DNA from: Litoribacillus peritrichatus
GTDB lineage: Bacteria > Pseudomonadota > Gammaproteobacteria > Pseudomonadales > Litoribrevibacteraceae
Direction of reading: 5' to 3'
NCBI RefSeq assembly: GCF_039537985.1
Contig: NZ_BAABBN010000015.1
Location: 310,001-374,000, forward strand
DNA: 64,000 nucleotides
The translations under genes and the position numbers were made by a program. The notes under the pieces are model-generated. The model was not told the DNA's origin. It did not search any database and saw only the letters and a program-made list of their open reading frames with translations. Shown piece by piece: positions 60,988 through 64,000 of the stretch (position 1 is its first letter; the number at the start of each line of letters is the position of its first letter).

Positions 60988-61884
60988 TCATCCTTTTAAA
61001 AGTGGCGCAAGCAATTCTTCCACCCAGTCATTAAATGCCTGAATGGCCGGGCTTTGGTGGCGGTCTTTGCGATAAACCAAATAGATGGCTTCGGTAATTT
61101 CGAATTCTTCCTTAAATGGAGCAATCAGTTCACCGCTTTCTAAGCGGGGGGACAATAATGGCTTGAGTCCGAGTGTAATGCCGTGATCTGCACAACAACT
61201 TTGCAACATGGAAGAGTAAGAATCCCACCAAAGATCACTGCTTTTGGCGGTGTAGCTCAACCCGAAAGCATCGAAATACCGTTGCCAGCCATCCGGCGCG
61301 ATGGTCGAGTGGATCAAGGGGTGCGAAGTTATTGTGTCCATGGTTGGCTTATAACGGTCATAATAAGTCTTCGTCATGATGGGGGTGGCAGACAAAGGCA
61401 GAATCTTTCTGAATTCCGTGTCGCTGGTATTCAATGGCAAGCCGAAAAAAAGCATGGCGTCGAGTTCGCCAAGATCAGCGGTTGTCCACTGTAGACAGGT
61501 TTCTAATCTGAGTTCTATTTCAGGGTGCTTCTGTTGAAACTGGTTGAGCTTCGGAATGATGAAATCCGTCGCGATCATCGGAGGAATTCTGGCCCTTAAT
61601 ACGTTACGGCCAAAGTGACGTTGGAGTTTGTCGGTTCCGAGGTTGAGATCATTTAACGCTTTTTCAACCACCGATTGGTACATTTGGCCGGCAGGGGTCA
61701 GTTTGATTTGACGGTTATGACGACGAAATAAATCAATGCCCAGCAGTTCTTCCAGCCCTTTGATTTGATGACTGACCGCAGAGGGCGTTAAGTGCAGCTC
61801 ATTGGCCGCCAGCTTGAAACTCTCATGATCGGCCGCGATTAAAAATGCCCGTAAACTTTGGAGAGGGGGGAGCTGAGTCGTCAC
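60988..61884 (-). CDS. LysR-family transcriptional regulator (GcvA-like)
   Basis: A 298-residue regulator with the standard N-terminal helix-turn-helix (PPLQSLRAFLIAADHESFKLAANELHLTPSAVSHQIKGLEELLGIDLFRR in outline) and an effector domain after residue 92. The N-terminus resembles the GcvA/AmpR/BlaA group. A divergent target gene is lacking; the 205 bp to the small zinc-ribbon gene include a possible promoter in the other direction. Ligand and targets unknown. Confidence 0.9.
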   Translation of the reverse strand: MTTQLPPLQSLRAFLIAADHESFKLAANELHLTPSAVSHQIKGLEELLGIDLFRRHNRQIKLTPAGQMYQSVVEKALNDLNLGTDKLQRHFGRNVLRARIPPMIATDFIIPKLNQFQQKHPEIELRLETCLQWTTADLGELDAMLFFGLPLNTSDTEFRKILPLSATPIMTKTYYDRYKPTMDTITSHPLIHSTIAPDGWQRYFDAFGLSYTAKSSDLWWDSYSSMLQSCCADHGITLGLKPLLSPRLESGELIAPFKEEFEITEAIYLVYRKDRHQSPAIQAFNDWVEELLAPLLKG

Positions 61885-62089
61885 TTTGTCTCCTCAATGG
61901 AAGCGTGCAGTTTTATAAGATGTGTAATAGTTGATCAAAATTAATTGATATGTCAAGTAAATGAATGTTTATTGATGAAAGTATCAGAACAGTTCACGTT
62001 TTATTTATCTCGGCACTGAGCGCTATAATGCTTTACACTTACGGCAGTTTTTTGAGTATTTACAGATAGGTTTTTAAGGTAAAAACAAC

Positions 62090-62323
62090 ATGAGCAGAGA
62101 AGAGCGCGATTTTAATATTCGTCCGGAAGAAGAACGTCAGGCGTTTTTGGAACAAACCTGGTGCAACGAATGTATGGAAGTGGATTTGGGCATGAAGAAC
62201 CCAAAAGAGTACGAAGAAAATGGCCGGGTGTTTATCGAAGGTGAATGCTTAAAATGTGGCGGAACTGTGGTCACTGAAATCGTCGACGGTGTTGACGAAG
62301 AAGAGGACATGGAGGAGTTTTAA
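62090..62323 (+). CDS. Small zinc-ribbon-like acidic protein
   Basis: A 77-residue protein with CNEC and CLKC pairs (WCNECMEVDLGM and EGECLKCGGT), the four Cys of a zinc ribbon, and a very acidic C-terminus (DEEEDMEEF). A TATAAT at 62024-62029 precedes it. Similar small proteins are widespread in gammaproteobacteria but have no known function. It is convergent with rlmE, with a terminator in between. Confidence 0.75.
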   Translation: MSREERDFNIRPEEERQAFLEQTWCNECMEVDLGMKNPKEYEENGRVFIEGECLKCGGTVVTEIVDGVDEEEDMEEF

Positions 62324-62353
62324 TCCTTCAGGTGTCATCATTCTGAATAAGTT

Positions 62354-62406
62354 TAGGCATCATTTATCGGGTACTTTTTCCCAGTGTATGATGCCTATTC
62401 TTTTTG
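62354..62406 (+). terminator. Terminator between the zinc-ribbon and rlmE genes
   Basis: TAGGCATCAT (62354-62363) pairs with ATGATGCCTA (62388-62397), loop 24 nt that includes a small GGG/CCC stem, followed by TTCTTTTTG on the plus strand. Confidence 0.75.
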
Positions 62407-62418
62407 TCGGTTTCTACC

Positions 62419-63039
62419 TCACCCCTTAAACCCTTTCCCGACGATATAGACTTCCCGCGAGCGAGGGCGAGAGGCCGCAGGTTTGCGAATCAGTACTTTA
62501 CTGAACGAGCTGCGAACGTCTTTTAAATACTCTTCATACCCGACACCCTGGAATACTTTTGCACAGAAGTTGCCGCCGGGTTTTAGTACGTTCCGGGCCA
62601 TGTCCAGAGCAAGTTCGACCAAGTACATGGAGGAAAATTGGTCGGTGGCATTGACGCCACTGATGTTCGGGGCCATGTCTGAAATGACGACATCCACCAC
62701 ATCGTCTCCCAGTGTTTTCAGAATTTCTTCAAAGACGGATTCTTCGGTGAAGTCGCCCTGAATGAAGTCGACGCTGGCAATGGAGTCCATCGGCAGGATG
62801 TCGGAGGCAATGGTGCGGCCTTTGTCGCCCACCCAAGGCGCTACAATCTGTGACCAGCCGCCAGGCGCCGAGCCTAAATCCATCACCACGTTGCCGGGGC
62901 GAATGATCTTGTCTTTCTCGTTGATCTCAATCAGCTTATAACTGGCACGGGAGCGATATCCGTCGAGTTGGGCTTTCTTAACATACGGGTCGTTAACGTG
63001 TTCGTTCATCCATTTTTTACTGGTTTTTGATCGAGCCAT
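62419..63039 (-). CDS. rlmE: RlmE (RrmJ/FtsJ), 23S rRNA 2'-O-methyltransferase
   Basis: From ATG 63039 the protein has 206 residues, the normal length; the longer reading from 63105 adds 22 residues without family resemblance. SRASYKLIEINEKDKIIRPG begins the domain, with a catalytic Lys in ASYKL, DLGSAPGGWSQ is the SAM-binding loop, VVISDMAPNISG supplies the catalytic Asp, and GGNFCAKVFQG the second Lys; Glu in SREVYIVGKG ends the K-D-K-E set. The enzyme methylates U2552 of 23S rRNA in late 50S assembly. No ftsH gene is next to it in the window. Confidence 0.95.
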   Translation of the reverse strand: MARSKTSKKWMNEHVNDPYVKKAQLDGYRSRASYKLIEINEKDKIIRPGNVVMDLGSAPGGWSQIVAPWVGDKGRTIASDILPMDSIASVDFIQGDFTEESVFEEILKTLGDDVVDVVISDMAPNISGVNATDQFSSMYLVELALDMARNVLKPGGNFCAKVFQGVGYEEYLKDVRSSFSKVLIRKPAASRPRSREVYIVGKGFKG

Positions 63040-63164
63040 GGAGCAAGCCTGCTGTATATCCTGAAAAATAGCCGCACATTGTACGCCTTCAGGTTTGATC
63101 TGCAAAACTCTTTGAAGTCGAAACGATGAGTGTTAATCCGCTTTATCTGATTCAAAAAGCATAC

Positions 63165-63193
63165 CTGACATAAAAAGCGCGAAACGCTATAAT
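63165..63193 (+). promoter_or_regulatory. Sigma-70 promoter of the FAD-oxidoreductase gene
   Basis: CTGACA (63165-63170), 17-bp spacer, perfect TATAAT (63188-63193). The start codon is 58 bp further on. Confidence 0.75.
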
Positions 63194-63250
63194 CCGCCAC
63201 ATTCCTCATCACCTATTTACCTTTGCCGGAGACACCGGCCAGGACAGACC

Positions 63251-64000
63251 ATGATTCGCATTTCGGAATTAGCATTACCCCTTGATCACCCAGAAGAGGC
63301 CATTCAATCGGCGCTGTTAAAACGTCTGGGCATTTCAGCCAATGAATTGATTGATTTTACGGTGTTTAAGCGCAGTTATGATGCGCGTAAAAAGAACACT
63401 GAAATTAAGTTTGTGTACATTATTGATGCAAACATTCAAAACGAAGCTCAGTTATTGGCCCGGTTTGAAGACGATGTTCATGTTAAGCCAGCGCCGGATA
63501 CCAATTATTATCCGGTGGAATCGGCACCGGCTGAGTTAACCGAGCGCCCGGTGGTGATTGGTTTCGGGCCATGTGGTTTATTTGCGGCTCTCACTTTGGC
63601 TCAGGCGGGATATAAACCCATCGTTCTTGAGCGCGGTAAAGAAGTGCGGGCGCGAACCAAAGACACTTGGGCGCTGTGGCGAAAACATAATTTAAATACC
63701 GAGTCGAACGTACAATATGGTGAAGGTGGGGCAGGGCTCTTTTCGGACGGCAAATTGTACAGCCAAATTAAAGACCCGAAATTTTACGGTCGCAAGGTCA
63801 TGCATGAGTTTGTGCGTGCCGGTGCGCCGGAAGAGATCATGTATGTCAGCAAACCGCACATAGGTACCTTTCGTTTAACCGGCGTGGTTTCCCGTATGCG
63901 TGAGGAAATTAAGGCGCTGGGCGGCGAAGTGCGTTTTGAAAGCAAAGTGTCTGATTTGCATATTGACGATGGCCGAATCACCGGTGTGAGTTTAGAGAAC
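63251..64000 (+). CDS. FAD-dependent oxidoreductase (COG2509 type), N-terminal part
   Basis: The frame opens at ATG 63251 and runs off the window after 250 codons, so the C-terminal half is missing. An N-terminal segment (about residues 1-95, with LLKRLGISANELIDFTVFKRSYDARKKN in outline) is typical of this uncharacterised dehydrogenase group; next comes the FAD-binding VIGFGPCGLFAALTLAQAG and the phrase YGEGGAGLFSDGKLYSQIKD. The enzyme is predicted to be cytoplasmic; the substrate is unknown. Confidence 0.85.
   Translation, partial: MIRISELALPLDHPEEAIQSALLKRLGISANELIDFTVFKRSYDARKKNTEIKFVYIIDANIQNEAQLLARFEDDVHVKPAPDTNYYPVESAPAELTERPVVIGFGPCGLFAALTLAQAGYKPIVLERGKEVRARTKDTWALWRKHNLNTESNVQYGEGGAGLFSDGKLYSQIKDPKFYGRKVMHEFVRAGAPEEIMYVSKPHIGTFRLTGVVSRMREEIKALGGEVRFESKVSDLHIDDGRITGVSLEN

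Noticed and set aside
62024..62029. Full promoter call for the zinc-ribbon gene
   Set aside because: TATAAT is perfect, but no good -35 lies 16-18 bp upstream, so I only mention it in the gene entry.

Overview
The window is chromosomal DNA of a Gram-negative, probably marine, gammaproteobacterium of moderate GC. The signs are a TonB/ExbBD system, TonB-dependent receptors, RdgC, RlmE, a PatZ-type acetyltransferase, PBP1C next to a giant alpha-2-macroglobulin, several lipoproteins with Gly/Ser-rich N-termini and two chemoreceptors. I cannot name the genus. I saw no rRNA, tRNA, CRISPR array, complete insertion sequence or prophage. Most of the window is ordinary core or lineage-specific content, with small accessory patches.

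Layout. (1) 1-4023: the end of a TolC-type outer-membrane protein, then a tightly packed heme/iron operon (heme oxygenase, DUF454 membrane protein, ExbB, ExbD, TonB). (2) 4024-6129: an AT-rich accessory patch with a doubly frameshifted umuD-like relic that still has a LexA-type box, an unknown membrane-anchored protein, a small exported protein and a small membrane-protein gene broken by a 4-bp duplication. (3) 6131-10716: a zinc-protease-like lipoprotein, a Cache chemoreceptor, a MarC-family protein and a solute-binding protein. (4) 10958-17204: an iron-uptake cluster with a Fur-like box over its promoter: DUF4856 lipoprotein, imelysin-like lipoprotein, TonB-dependent receptor and a sterol-desaturase-family membrane hydroxylase. 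The TonB/ExbBD proteins of region 1 probably energise this receptor. (5) 17476-20816: small envelope genes, a LysE exporter, and a divergent ArsR regulator/permease pair with two well-formed operators around a good promoter. (6) 21030-26951: an HBM chemoreceptor, two lipoproteins (LPP20 and a second with a FlgT-like C-terminus), an Imm49-like orphan immunity gene and an unknown gene. (7) 26970-37685: NIPSNAP protein, YbbAP-type ABC transporter divergent from tesA, DUF2442 protein, AraC regulator, DUF4382 lipoprotein, EamA transporter and several unknowns. (8) 37764-49041: PBP1C plus alpha-2-macroglobulin, a murein-endopeptidase-like protein, DUF2986 and a histone-deacetylase-like enzyme. (9) 49217-64000: PatZ-like acetyltransferase, SRPBCC protein, a large imperfect palindrome, an SF1 helicase with a nuclease-like tail, RdgC with an exonuclease-like partner, a LolA-like/RND lipid-transport pair, a LysR regulator, a small zinc-ribbon protein, RlmE and the start of an FAD-dependent oxidoreductase.

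The most interesting non-gene structures are the umuD relic with its SOS box, the roughly 140-195 bp palindrome at 52.7-52.9 kb, the double operator at 19.8 kb, and a 14-bp word shared by the two intergenic regions beside the AraC and EamA genes. I found no clearly new multi-gene system. The best candidates for undescribed biology are the helicase/palindrome neighbourhood, the RdgC partner, the orphan Imm49-like gene and the LPP20/FlgT-like lipoprotein pair.
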